From Juglans regia (lineage: Eukaryota > Streptophyta > Magnoliopsida > Fagales > Juglandaceae): a stretch of 64,000 nucleotides of DNA. The DNA lies in NCBI RefSeq assembly GCF_001411555.2, contig NC_049905.1:5022001-5086000 (forward strand). The letters are read 5' to 3'. The notes beneath the pieces are model-generated. The model did not search any database. It was not told the DNA's origin and worked only from the letters and a program-made list of their open reading frames with translations. Shown one piece after another: positions 36,801 through 49,290 of the stretch. Position 1 is the first letter of the stretch. Every line of letters begins with the position of its first letter. The translations under genes and the position numbers were made by a program.

Positions 36801-37077
36801 AAACCCAGTAGAAAATTAGACCTGGTATGGTCATATTATTAAGGATGTAAAATCTGTCTTTAAAACCATGTCTAACTGGAGTATAAGTTTTATTAGGAGA
36901 AAAGGAAATTGGGTAGCACACCAGTTGGCTAAACTGGCTTTATCTATGGAGGGGTTTCATTGTTGGGTAGAGGATGGACTTGTGGATATAGTCAACATAG
37001 TTGATTATGAGATGTCATGTATTGCTTGATTTTCATGAATAAAAGTAGACGTTTCATGATTCAAAAAAAAAAAAAAA
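33810..37077 (+). mobile_element. Degenerate LINE (non-LTR retrotransposon) with RT, zf-RVT and RNase H
   Basis: Coding order along the plus strand, broken by stops and frameshifts: linker (HWYHQGEKNTKYFHACAT, 33975-), RT fingers (FRPISLCNVLYKIVSKTISN, ~34470), palm A (KLDMYKAYDRVE, ~34678), GLRKGDPLSSYLF (~34835), catalytic box (HHLLFANDCVIF, ~34970), a zf-RVT zinc motif (CLICLREEETIMHVLWKC, ~36180-36230), and RNase H (ANFDAAIDEANQ, 36570-36840). AATAAA (37038-37043) precedes a poly-A tract at 37063-37077. The catalytic FADD is changed to FAND, so it is inactive. The 5' end (endonuclease) is missing. It splits the third ankyrin paralogue. Confidence 0.85.
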
Positions 37078-38574
37078 CTTATTTGGGTACTGTGCTTAAT
37101 TGGTCATATCCAAATGTGCTTTCCAACAAAAATTGGGACACTTCTTGTATTTGTCTCTTTTCGGCCACTCTAAATTTTTGAGTTTGAGTGGAAACTAGCC
37201 TTGAATCTTTTTCCATGGTCAAAATAACTAACTAAATTATAAAAGAATTGAAGAACGTAAAATTATATTGAGTGAACTTTAGTCTAAAATAGGAAAAATA
37301 ACAACATACACAACATAAGTTGGTTGACAATTCATTACTCATTTGTCCCATTAAAAAAGAACTCACAATTTCTGGTTAGTATGCCACATTAAAGAAACAT
37401 TATAAAAAAAGAGGAAAAAAGTTAAAGCCATGCCTTCATTTTCCTATCGAAGATGCCTGGTCCATAGGTTGAAACAACCATGTCAAAAAGAAGGCGAGAC
37501 TGCATCAATGCAAATAGGATTATGGGAACACCTGCCAAACCAATGATAGGAGCAACAAACCATATTTGTCCACGTAATATAAGTAAAAGAGCACTAGAAA
37601 AGGCTATCATCATTGTTGTAATAGAGAAGAAGAGGGTGAAGAGGCCTATTATCATCCTTTTAAGTAAGGATGTAAGAAAGTCTTCTTCCGCATAACGTGC
37701 AGTGAGAATTCCCAAAAATGTCAATACTGAAGTTGAGGAAGAAAAGAGTGACATGGTATTAGTTACCATAAAGATCTTAAACAATTTGTTATCCAGAAGG
37801 ATTGGCAAGCCTGTATCTTGGTTGTTACCATCGGGAATAGTAAATGCCGCTGCAAACGTAATGGTAATAACTAGAGCGCCTACCACTGTTGAAGAAGTTG
37901 CTGTGCCTTTCATCCATTTCTCTCCCCTTTCTTTCAATTTTTGGTGAGTCGCAGTAAACAATTGTTTGGGAGTCAACCCATCTCTGTTTAAACGTTCCTT
38001 ACAAGAGAGAGGGCAAATGTGTTCTACCTCCTGCATTTATTAAATAAAATATTAAGAAAAAATCACAACTAGAATATTGCAAAAGAATTCTCCATCAATA
38101 TTCAACAAACTAAGACTATCATTGAGATTTCTCTGTAACTCTTCTCCCTGGCTTTTTTGTGCACAATCATTTGAATCTTTTGGATTTTTGAATCGTGATT
38201 TTTTATTTTTGTACAATCATATTTTAAATTGAGTTTATATTTTTATAAAATTTATTATTTCTATAAGTTATTTTATAAAAATACTCGTCATTTAAAATAG
38301 GATTATGCAAAATATTGTAAAAAATCATATGTATATTATTTTTCAATTCAAATTTGTAATTTTTCAAATTTAATAATTTTATCTGCATATTTCCATAACG
38401 AGAATCTGAGAGTGAGAATTTTAGCTTTCTTATACTAATAAAGAATCTGATTATCAGTAATGATTAAACTTATTCTATATATATATATATAAATATAATA
38501 CTTCCAGAGTCCTTGAAGTTTCTAATTAAGATGTATCATTCCATAGTAGAGTTCTTAAAATCACTGTTTTGAGG

Positions 38575-39445
38575 TTAAAGGATACAGATTTTTCCACCCC
38601 ACATTTCTACATTTCAGACAGAGAATCGGAAAAAGAAAAGAAAACGTTTTTAAAGATGGCAGCAAATTAATGCTGTCATGGTAATTTCTCTACCTACCAT
38701 CGATTCCAACTAATTCAAAATTGTAGTATTTATAACTTGTCTAACAATTGAGTTTTTTTTTTTTTTTTAATTTCTTGTACAAAAATATGACAGAATTGAA
38801 CATATATTAACTTTTTCGTCATTATATTCAACAAGAATCACATAAAAGTTGAAAAATAAAACATATAATTCTTTATTTTTTTAGTACTTGAACAAAAAAA
38901 TTAGGAGATGATGAGTGAGTATATTATATTAACTTTTTGGTTGTGCATAAAATACTACATTTGTCATGTGCTTATAAGTTATAACTTAATGATCTTAATT
39001 TATCTTCTTCCTATATGATGCAAAAAAATGTTGACAATTGAAATTAAATACATAAATTACATATTTATTGAACCTATTTATATTCATATAATATTTTTTT
39101 TTTATTAAAACTAGTCAATAAATTTATATTTTATACTCTTTTATACATGATATACACTACAAAAAAAAGGACATTTGTAACAAATTATTTGCGACCAGAA
39201 TGACCATTTGGGATAAAAACAGACTCAGTATAAAATGCTTGAATTTCATTATATATTTTTATCAACATTAAAATAACCGATTCAAAATTGTCATCAATCA
39301 TCCAATTCAATTTGTTGAATCATCCGATTCATTAAATCGGTCCTTATCCGATTCTGAGTCCGAGTCCGATTTTTCAAGCCTTGGCTCAAGGTGACTTCTT
39401 GCCTAAAATTGGAAGTTTTTGAAACCTATTATTTTACCTGGTTCT
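38575..39445. repeat. Insertion in last intron of copy 2, with a CACTA-like terminus
   Basis: Copy 1 is continuous here whereas copy 2 has about 870 extra bases. 38750-39080 is a diverged relative of 58240-58570 (shared 'catatatta', 'cttataagttataactta'-type runs). At 39155-39170 CACTACAAAAAAAAGG has the form of a plant CACTA terminus, followed by 'tttgcgacc' words like those at 56360-56640. No coding frame. Confidence 0.45.
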
Positions 39446-40824
39446 ATTGTTGTTCTCCTTTCTCTCTTTGAAAATTTATATCTAGATCAGTTTAAAGAGT
39501 GTATAGCCCACAACGAAATAATAGAGGGGGAGAGATGGATGGAACTGACCTTAAACCATTGAACTTCTCTTTGCATTTGCAAAGCTGCACCTCTTATGTG
39601 ATCGATAGGAGTATGTTCTGTTAACATCCCTGCCATATGCAATATAGTATTGCTGGAGCTATCTTCCATATTTAGCATAACATTCTTCTTTTTTAAGCTG
39701 TATATAAGGCTAAAGATCCTATGTTGACGATGTAGGACGGCACAATGGAATATGCTTCTTCCATTAGTGACATCGCCGATCAGCAAAAGATCTAAATTTG
39801 CTTTGACTATATGATAAATAAATTCAAAGTTCCCTCTACTGATACCAAGGACGATTACTGGCGAAATAGTCTCATATCGATTTTCTGGACTTGTATTAGT
39901 TGGTATCGCTTCACACATACGAGACAGAAGTTGTTGAAATTGAGCTCGTACCAACTTCATTTCATATAAGCGCTTGATTCCTATATAATTAATTTGAAAA
40001 GAATAAATCTTGGTAGAAGCTTGTTTTGCAAAATGGCATAAATCTTCCCCTACGAAGCAGCCATTTTCATTTTGAATTTTCATTTCATCCATTTCGTTCC
40101 TCTCCCTCCAACCCCCGCGTTTCTTTCTTCCTCCCTCCCGGTTTCTTTCTTCCTCTTCTATTTTCCCGTTTCTTTCCTTCTTCTCCCCCACCCCCCGGAA
40201 CTCCTTTGCAACGTGATTTCTCGAGAAGCCCTGCACTGTGATTTCGAGTTCCTCTGTCCTGAGATTTCGAGTTCCTCCCCCGAAGCCTCGAGCTCCTCTG
40301 CAGTGCAATTTCAAGTTCGTAGGTGATTTCTTCTTCTTCTTCTTCTCTATGATTTTTTCTTCTTCTTTAAGGTTTCTTCTTCTTCTCTGCAAGTTCGACA
40401 CACTCAGATTGAAGCCCTCAATTCACCGACGCGAAGCCCTCGGATATGCAGGAGGGGTAATGTATAGTTTCTTGTAAATAATCTTCTTCAAGTTCTTCCA
40501 TTTATTACTCATTTTTTCTCTGTGATTCTAGGGTTTAGTCATACATTTATTTTTTTTTCTCTGTGTTTACAGCATCTCTTTTTTCCTCTAGGGTTTAGTT
40601 AAATGAGCTGTAAGTTAATGGTATTTTGCTAGAAATTAATGAGGTTGTTTCTGGATGATGCATATCTAGTATTAGCTAGAGATTAAAGGTTGCATTCTAT
40701 CCTGGCTAGTTTTAGATTACTGGGTTTAGTCATACAATTATATATTACTGCTTGTTTTGTTGATGTGATTATGTTCTGTTTCTGCTTAATTTTCAAAAAA
40801 AAAAATTTTGTTTTTCATTTTCAG

Positions 40825-40889
40825 TTTGCACACAGAGATTGCATACAAAGGTGGTGCAATGAGAAGGGGAACACCACTTGCGAAATATG
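40825..40889 (+). pseudogene. Captured RING-CH (RINGv/MARCH) E3 ligase exon
   Basis: After acceptor TTTTCAG the frame reads [21 protein letters not shown]. This matches the second half of the plant RING-CH domain ([21 protein letters not shown]), with the metal-binding His and Cys visible. The last Cys of CEIC is Trp here and the frame then runs into noncoding sequence. It is an incomplete domain with no ligase function. Confidence 0.7.
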
Positions 40890-43800
40890 GTTCAAATTTA
40901 TCTTATTCAAAAGGAATTGATTTTGGGTTCTTTTTTTTTTTCTTCCCTCTGGTGTCTGGTGGGTGGAAGGTTTGTCTATTGTGTTGGTGTGTGCGCTTGT
41001 TTTTTCTCCTTTGGATTTTGTTTAAAATGTATCGCTCGGTTGTATGTTTATGTATTTTTGTTCTTGAAATTCAAAGTAGCTGGGTCTTTTTAGTTCTTGC
41101 TAAAACTAGTTTTGTTCAAAACATGCTTTGCAACTAATCATTCTGTTAACATGGGGCTAGTGTTTCTTTTTTTATTCTCCCTTTTTCTGGACAAATATGA
41201 TAACAAAAAAGGAAAAAAATGGTCAGAGTGGGGCTTTCTCTGCATGCAGATGACATGAGTTGGCTGCACTTTTCATGAAATTTGCACTCTTTCTACGTCC
41301 TGATGACTTTGCTGAGAATAATTACAATCTGTTAACTTGGGAATGGTTGCAATTTTTGAAATGTGCACCCTTTGACTAATCCAATTTGTCATTTCTTCTG
41401 TTGTTTTCCCGTAATAAGTAACACCATTAACTAGTTAATCCATATGAATACAAACATTGTTAACAGAGAAAGCATGCAAATTCCAAGAAGAGAGCAAGAG
41501 GCGACGAATCCAGGATTAGGGACAATGAGCGAGTACTCACAGTGCACGTCTGTTGCAGATAGAAGTGCTTCTTGCTGCCAATCCTTGGGCTAACAGTAAG
41601 TTTGTTTTTTATTCAAAACCTCTTAGGTTCCCAAATGGTGACAAATGTCATTGTGGTCCAATGTTTATTGTATAGTTGTGATCAATTTTGCTATGAAAAC
41701 TCAAACTGAGCTGGACTCAGGAAAATGTGGAAATAGTAACAAAATTAGGTACTTAGTTGACCATCTCCTTGCCATGCAGCAGCCCATATTAGTAGTTGTA
41801 GAGGTGCATTGACCTAAATACATTAATAACAAGTGCATTCAGACTGTCCAATGATCAATCATTTGGGCGGTTGGGGCCACAATCCCACCAGTACTTTGAA
41901 AATTTCATCTGCAGTTATTGTGTTCATGATGTTCATTTACAGAGTTATGTATGTGACAATTTGTTGATTGAATTTGTAGTTTACGGTCATCTTGCTTGTG
42001 AGACATTTCTTTGATTTGCTTAATGGTGGAACAGAAGATTTACCAAATTGAGATTATTGTTGTTATTTTTTCCGCTTACAGGCGGTGATGAAATCGACGC
42101 GTCATCAGCTAGAACAAGAGTTATTGCTTGAAGAGATAACAAGGTTGGAACAATTGCCATCATACAGCCTTCTTTCCCAATAGTGTTACAGTTCTCAGAT
42201 TTAACATAATGGCATTTAACGGCAACATTCGAGACACTTGTTCTTGTGACGGCAAGATTTATCGCATCGTTGGAGACACTCGTTTTTATGTATATGGTAT
42301 ATTGTATATGGTATATTGCTTCTCGTTTCAAATATTGCTTGATTTCACCACAGCATGTTACCATTTGATTTCGCAAAGGGTAGGTTTCCAGAGTTTGTAA
42401 GGCTGAGAAGTACAAAAAATTATTTCAAGCAGGAAGTTTAAATGCTGAATGTATATTTCTCCACAGTTGACTTCCCTAAAACATTTTTGCAATTTCAGAA
42501 CGTTTGGGCACCAATGTGGGATTTGTTTTGAATAAATGGCGGTCTCTTAGTGCCTTCTTGGGCACCAAAATGCAAAGAAACCTCATTTTACATGTATTGT
42601 TTTTGGGCACCTAAATTATGGTTAGGATGTTCTCAGCCAGTGTATGAAATTCGAGTCCTCTGTTCTCTTTTTGAGAAATATGTACTATTCTCAGTGAGAT
42701 TGTCTTGTAAATCGTCATCTGCAATGGTAAATGAATGAGAATTTAAGTGGCTTGTTGGAAAGCTCCAGATGACACATTGGTGCCATCCGTACAGCATGTC
42801 CACATTTCTCCCAAGTCTTGTTATCATCCAATGGGTTAAATCAATCCATCCATCCATCCGTGCAAACCCACATCCAACTTTATATAATAAATATCGTTAC
42901 ATTAAATGATAAGCAGCAAGTCTAATGTTCTAAGGAAATAGGTATGACCCAGCCAGGTCAAAACTTCATAACTAGCTTCTCAAAATAGTCTAACAACAAA
43001 TGAAAATAGGACGATGGGCATCAAGCAACTTAATCAAGCATTTACTCATAGATCCAAGGGTGTAGGCTACTCCCCCAGTTAGCAGGGCCTTCGGGGAACC
43101 AAAGAGCAATTTCTTTGCACTTCCAACCCAATAACTTTCGTAAATAACATTCCTGCAAACAACGTAGCTTCAACATCAGATATTTAGAAATCCCCTAGTA
43201 TCATTATCAATTATTAGCATAGAATCGGTCATTTTTCACTTTCCATTTCTTTGCGGCATATTGGTTTTTTCATGGTTGAAAACAATTCATTCGAAGATAC
43301 TAAAAAGAAATAGGAAACTAGGCATAGAGTGTTGTGACCAAAAAGTGAAAACAGAGGCTCTTCAACTCATAATCTGTGTTTCTAAATAATTGTGACTAGT
43401 AGATAACTCATCCAAAACAGTACTTGCTACCTCATTTCTTTAGGCTAACAACCACAGTTGAAAAAATCTGTTGACACCAGAGCCAAACCAAGTGGATAAT
43501 AAACATTAATAACAGCACCAGAAATAATCTTTCACCCAGTTGTCACAACATTCTTACCCTCCCAAGCCATATTGAAAGATGAAGGAATTCCATTTTCTAC
43601 AGATGAAAATTCCCAACCCAACCAAGAAAAGAAAATTGCATGATAGATTAAGCTTATACATTTTTAGATCATTCAGCCAATAAATTCTCTATTATTTTTT
43701 AAAACTCTCATCAACCAAACACTAGATATATATAGACAACATCAACACTTTACATAACAAATGAAAACCCAGAAAGCCACTTCAGATTTATCGAAAAAGA

Positions 43801-44782
43801 GCAAAATCACTGGCTTGATGAAACAGGAAAAAAAACTTTCATTTCCTTCCCTGCAAATCCCCCAACAACCATAACATAGAAATCCCTCTTACTGTTACTT
43901 TCATCCAGGACGTGGCATCCTAGACTCATTTTAGGCAGTTACGAAAGCTAAACTGAAAGTTTTCTATCCTAACTTCTAGTTGGATAATTAGGAAGATATG
44001 AGTACAGAAAGTCATTAATCTTTAAAACACCTCACAAAGAAATACCAGATATCTATAGTTTTGTTTGGTTGAAAGTGTACCTGACAGATTAAATCTCCAA
44101 TTAAAGTTAAAAGTGCAGATGTTAGAGCTTTTGTTGACACAGGATACTTTGCAAGAAGAGCCAAATACCTGTAACGTGAAGTTCATCTTGGAATTAATGA
44201 ATGTGGACCATACTGGAAATCCCAAGTATAAAGGATAAGGCACCGAATGATCAGCACAAAACTCTACTTAGATTTTACTCTGTATGAAAACTAGAAAACA
44301 AACCTGACGAGAAAAATCAATAGGAGCATTCAATAAAATTACTTGTCTAAAAAATATGTAAACTTATCGCACCATATAATGTGAACATCTTGTTAAAAGT
44401 AGTCTGCCAATACTAGTTCATTAAGTATCGTATATTTGCCACCACTTCATCTCAATTCATTGGCCACCTCCTAAGGAATTTCTCTTTTTCTTCTGCCAAA
44501 AAAAAAAAAAGACTCATTTGCAGGTGACAAGTGAATTGAGGATCTTCAACTTTCATTCTAAACTATTACCTTGGCGAGGGAAGGGGAAGAGAAAAAACCA
44601 GGGAAGTTTGAAATGGAAACAGAGGGAGAGGAAGAGAGAAAATCAAGCGGGCTGTGAGTAGTAAAAAAATTAAATAAATAAAAAATTTGAGGTTCTTTTG
44701 AGTTGGATAAAGTGTTGGATATTTCATGCAACCAGTTAGGTTCACACTCGATTGATGAACATGGTATCTGTGTTCATCGCCT

Positions 44783-44998
44783 TTGTGTCATACAGAAGAA
44801 ATTGATTGGGTTCGTGATGAAATGGTGACTGGTGATGTCAACCTGGCAAATTATTGGGAAGCTTTTGTAATATTTAGAGGCTTGAGCTTGACACAGTTAG
44901 ATATTGTGGGGAATGCAGTCGCTGATGAAAAATTAAAGTCATTTTTGGTCAAGATTGTGCCTACGCTGAAGTGGTTAGATGGTGGAGAATTGCATTAA
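44783..44998 (+). pseudogene. LRR-like coding fragment
   Basis: The frame contains LTQLDIVGNAVADEKLKSF and PTLKWLDGGELH followed by TAA. The pattern LxxLDxxGNxV…LPTLxWLDG resembles the last leucine-rich repeat and cap of intracellular plant LRR proteins. I cannot name the family. The context, among other gene fragments in the insertion, suggests a captured 3' exon. Confidence 0.35.
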
Positions 44999-45822
44999 AC
45001 TTGTTGGAGAACCATTTACTTTGGGATACGAATTAATACAATCCATTAAACTTGTTGGAGAACCATTTACTTTGGTATACTGATCCCGAACATGGGACAT
45101 ATTTTTTCCAGTTATGTTAGCTTGTACACTGCCATTAGTAAACAATGCTTGCTTGCATCATACAAGGAAAACAAACATTGAGAGATAGGAAATGTTTCTG
45201 AAAATAAAAACATAAAAAAAAAAATGATGTCCATTAACTTACCACAAAATGTGCCTCAATAATAGCAATGCGCACGCACAAGAGCAGTTACGAACCCTAA
45301 TTTTCTGGAAAAGCATACCCATCTCAGAAAACACAAAAATCACATCTCGATGTACACATGAAGAACATAGCATGTACGGATGGGAAAATGGTACTACAAT
45401 ATTTACCTAGCAAACCATTTGGCGAAACAGAGCACTCAGTCCCGTCGCTGGTTTGGTCCGTTCAATCAACTCGCGGGGAGTGGTGGCACTGGGCAGACGT
45501 ACGAGCGTCGCGATTTGGCCCTGAACAGAGAGACGCAGTCGTGAGCTGGCACTGGCAAGAGGAAGCTGATGGACGTGGGTTCGTGGCGAGGAAGGAGGGT
45601 TCGCATGATTCAAATCTTGTTTGCTCCGTTCAACGAGCTCGAGGGACAGTGGAGGCGCTGGGCAGACGGAGGAGCGCCGCTCGGTGGCACTGACGAGAGA
45701 CGGCGTCGCCGGGAGGTGCTGGGTTGTGGAAGCAGACGTGGGTTGCGAAGGAGCAGGGTGCTTCGCGGGGGAATGAAAATACATTCAGATTTTCAAATTG
45801 GCACGTTTTGATTTTAAATTTC

Positions 45823-45853
<31 letters not shown>

Positions 45854-45855
45854 GC

Positions 45856-45897
45856 ATCCACGTAGTGAGTGCATTATGTGCACCCACTACAGTGGAT
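45856..45897. repeat. Near-perfect hairpin beside an A-tract
   Basis: The left arm ATCCACGTAGTGAGTGCA pairs with the inverted right arm ATCCACTGTAGTGGGTGCA (one mismatch, one indel) across a 5-base loop. It lies 9 bases after the 25-A tract and 17 bases before the right edge of the 5.9-kb insertion. Confidence 0.6.
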
Positions 45898-47413
45898 TCT
45901 ATATAGAAGGACTCATTTGAAAATTACGAAACATTAATTCATGCGGGTTAATTTATAAGTTGGATGAAACAATAAATGATGGTCAAGAATAACAGTTTTT
46001 AAAAACATTATTCAAAAAAGTATATGGATGCAATTAATATTATACCCAAGAGGTTGAAGAGACTTGAAACTAGTTGGCGCCATAGATCAGCTCCCACTGC
46101 AAATTAAGTAAAACCAAAACTTTCTCATCAATTAGATCAAAATATTTATTACTAAATGGAGAATAAAAAACTAATCTAATTTGTTTCTTCATTGAAAAGG
46201 TCATTATTCCGGCAGAAAAATGAAGCCACCCAAATTTTGATTGACAATGTCAGGAGTAAAAAAAATTCGAGGCAAAGAAATTAAGTTTAGCCGGCATTAA
46301 CGTACGTACGTACCTGATCCGATAGTTTTTTCTCGACCATCTTGATTAATGTTCAAACGGACATGATCGGTAGCACCAGCACTTGAATTAATGTGTATAA
46401 CTTCCCCCAAAAAAAGAAGAAGAAGCTATTATTCGGTTGAGTTGAAACAAGAGAATTAATAAATAAGTATATGATACACAAAGTTTGCATTTTCTCTTAG
46501 CTGGATATATATTATTTTATATTAGAAACGTGCTACACAGAAGTCTCACACTCCTTCATACCACTTAAAAATATGTGATTTCATTTTTTTACCCTCATAT
46601 TTCATATTTCACATGTTAAGAAATACGAGGGTAAAAAAATAAAATAACATATTTTTAAGTGGTATGCAAGAGTGTGTGACTTATATCTAGAATTTTTATT
46701 TATATTATAACTGTAATTAGTGTACAAATTTTAACAAATAAACTTTGAGTTTTTGTAGATATCTTCGAAGTATTAAGACTCTGATTTCCTCTTATAATAT
46801 TGTTAAATACTTTAAAAGTATTTTTATTATAAAGGAAAAAATAATAACATAAAATAATAAATATGAAAGTTATTTGAGTTAATACAAGTACAATTGAGAT
46901 TTATACTGATTGTATCATTTAATAATCAATTCATTTAATAAACGAATCAAGTCGAACTTGAGTTTGATTAAAGTGATTTCTAGCGACTTGTCGACTAGAT
47001 TTGTTTACAGCTAACAGGCTTAGTTGGAAGAGGGTTCAATATATATTATGTTATCACCATGAATTAGTTGCCATCCTTTGAAACTATATATTAAGATGAA
47101 ATCTTGTTATTACCTATAAGGCTTCTTAATTACGATATAATCAAGATGAAAACTTTTAAAGCTAGGTTTCGGTGAAAGCGAAAGGGCTCATAAAAAGCAA
47201 TGCATGTTTGGATCGATAAGTGTTTTGAGATATGTTCTTTATATCATAGTGTGAAAAAGTATGCTTAGATAGTGAAGTGTTTTGAGATATGTTTGCAGGG
47301 ACAAGTTTTTGTGAAAGCTTGTCTTAATTTTTGTGTTTTTGTTTTAAACCACGAAAACAATTAATGCAAATCATGATTAGATATAAATTACCTATTTACA
47401 ATTATTTTATAAT

Positions 47414-47587
47414 GAGAAATTATATTTGTAGTCGTGAGTGTGCAAGCGCCGTGCAGTCGCTTTGAAAAAAGTGAATAAATATGATACCTACATGAAAAGA
47501 AATTAATTTTTTAATAGTAGATCCCGCTCTTTTTCAAAACGACTGCACGGCGTTTGCACATTTCACGACTGCATGTAGCATTACTCT
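47414..47587. repeat. Short inverted-repeat element, family A
   Basis: The ends are 'gagaaattatatttgtagtc' and 'gactgcatgtagcattactc'. The inner arms 'gcaagcgccgtgcagtcgct' and 'cgactgcacggcgtttgc' are strongly complementary. It lies in intron 3 of copy 2 and is absent from copy 1 there, so it is a later insertion. Confidence 0.7.
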
Positions 47588-49119
47588 TTTATAATATTAT
47601 TACAATGGTTATGACAAAATTTGAAATTCAAATATGTACGCTAGCTAGTATTGTTGATGATGTTGCAGTACTATCATATTAGTTGACTGAGCTGTGAATT
47701 AATGTATAAATATAATTATTTACTCAACTAATTACGTACGTACGAGAGATAGGAAATATAATTATAAAAGATGTATATATAAAAGTAAGAATGATTTATT
47801 TAGAAATTTCTTCTTTACGTAAATTAAAGACCCCAATTAATGGAAAAGTTAAGAGATAAAATAGAGTACTGGTTATACTAACAGTGATTGTAGATCCATT
47901 GTTTCCAAAACCCCACCCCATCAGTCGAAACAGCCAGTACCTCAAAAGGGGTGACACCTCGTCGGTCCAAGGCAAAAGCCAAACGAGGACAACGCTCCAT
48001 TAATTTCAAAGCCATATCTTGCATGATCACGTGTTGTTGTACCGTACGTATCCAATTAATTAATATCCAATAAACACCAGAAATTGCGGCCAACAAATGG
48101 TTGGAAGAGAAAACAAAACAGTAATTGTTACCTGAATCTCTGGTTTCGATAGAGTAGTTAAGAAGTGAAGCACCACGACAGCCATGATCTGCCTCCAGAT
48201 CTTGTAACGGAGTTTGAGAATGGAGATAGCGAGCCATTTCTTTATGCCCATAGCCCATAGCCTGAGTAACTGGAAGTTCGTTGCAAGCATTAGAATTGCT
48301 AGCCAACCTCTTGTTCTTTCTAATCAGGCACTCTGCCACCCGTTAATTACAACTAATAGCTGCTTGATGTAAAGCTGTATTCCCGAAATCGTCTTTCATT
48401 GTTTCCAAGTCTTGTTCTGAAATCATATTCACCAACTCCTCCACTATATTTTCCTGTTCAGCATCAATAGCAGCGTGAAGAACCGTCCCACCCAGAAATG
48501 TAGTCATTCTTGCTGTCAATGCATGGGGGTGGAGCTCAAGGAATTCTCTTGTACGGTTCCAATCACCCATCGACACAGCCTTGAGTAAGGCCGCATAATC
48601 AATGTCATCCCTCTGATCTGGCCCTGCCACGCATATATATAAGCTTCTTTTTTTTTTTTTTTATCTCCAATATTTGTCATATTATACATGGAATTATCAA
48701 TTATGAGATAAATTAAACGAAACAATGTCTTCGGCACGTACGTACTTTCAAACAAACTACTACTACGTAATGATATTAATGCAACTTATGTTATAACTAG
48801 TAAATTTGACAGTGTCACTTCTTTTAATGGATTAGGCTTTAGTCGAATGTTTGTCAGTATAAAATAGCCCAATTAATTAGCCACAGGCAAAGCTCATAAG
48901 TTTATTTATGTTCTATATATGAAGATGCAACCCAACGAACTGAGTGTTCGATGTGGGCTTTGTTCCAGTCATTCTCATACAACTTACCACTCACAAATAT
49001 TCAAACCCAATAAGATCTTTAATCAAATCCCTATCGATTTTTAACGTATTATTATTTTGAAGAAAAATCACAGATTATTCGTGAAATTGTCACTTATTTT
49101 GTAAAATGGCAATAAAGTA

Positions 49120-49290
49120 AGAAAAATGATATTTGCAGTTATAGAGTGCACAAATGCCATACACTCATTTTAAAAAAGTGAGTTAATATGGAATCCACAT
49201 GAAAAAATTAAATTTTTTAATGGTAGACCCAACTTTTTTTTCAAAAAGAGTACGCAATACTTGCAACTCATTACTGTATCTAACATTACT
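49120..49290. repeat. Short inverted-repeat element, family A
   Basis: It is in the same intron position as the element at 5835-6005 in copy 1, so it was inherited through the gene duplication. Confidence 0.6.

Larger units (their letters stand above)
40001..45914. mobile_element. 5.9-kb insertion with 9-bp target duplication and host gene fragments
   Basis: ATTTGAAAA occurs at 39992-40000 and again at 45915-45923; copy 1 has one related copy (ATTTGGAAA, about 2957-2949 on the minus strand) at the same place, so everything between is inserted. A 9-bp duplication fits Mutator-like elements, but I see no clear terminal inverted repeats. The contents are a CT-rich leader (40080-40470), a RING-CH exon (40825-40889), other exon-like pieces (41460-41600, 42080-42150), an LRR-like frame (44783-44998), a GC-rich tandem duplication (45440-45760), a 25-A tract (45824-45847) and a hairpin (45856-45897). 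No transposase. It may be a Pack-type element, possibly several nested insertions. Confidence 0.6.

Noticed and set aside
40026..40477. Plus-strand frames rich in Ser, Pro, Phe and Leu, and a long minus-strand extension upstream of exon 6 of copy 2
   Set aside because: The plus-strand sequence is a CT-rich leader-like tract inside the 5.9-kb insertion. The minus-strand extension beyond 39980 crosses a good acceptor (ATATAG) and the insertion boundary, so it is not coding for the ankyrin protein.
45358..45887. Frames of 80-125 codons on both strands
   Set aside because: They cross the GC-rich tandem duplication and change with the repeat; no domain is visible.
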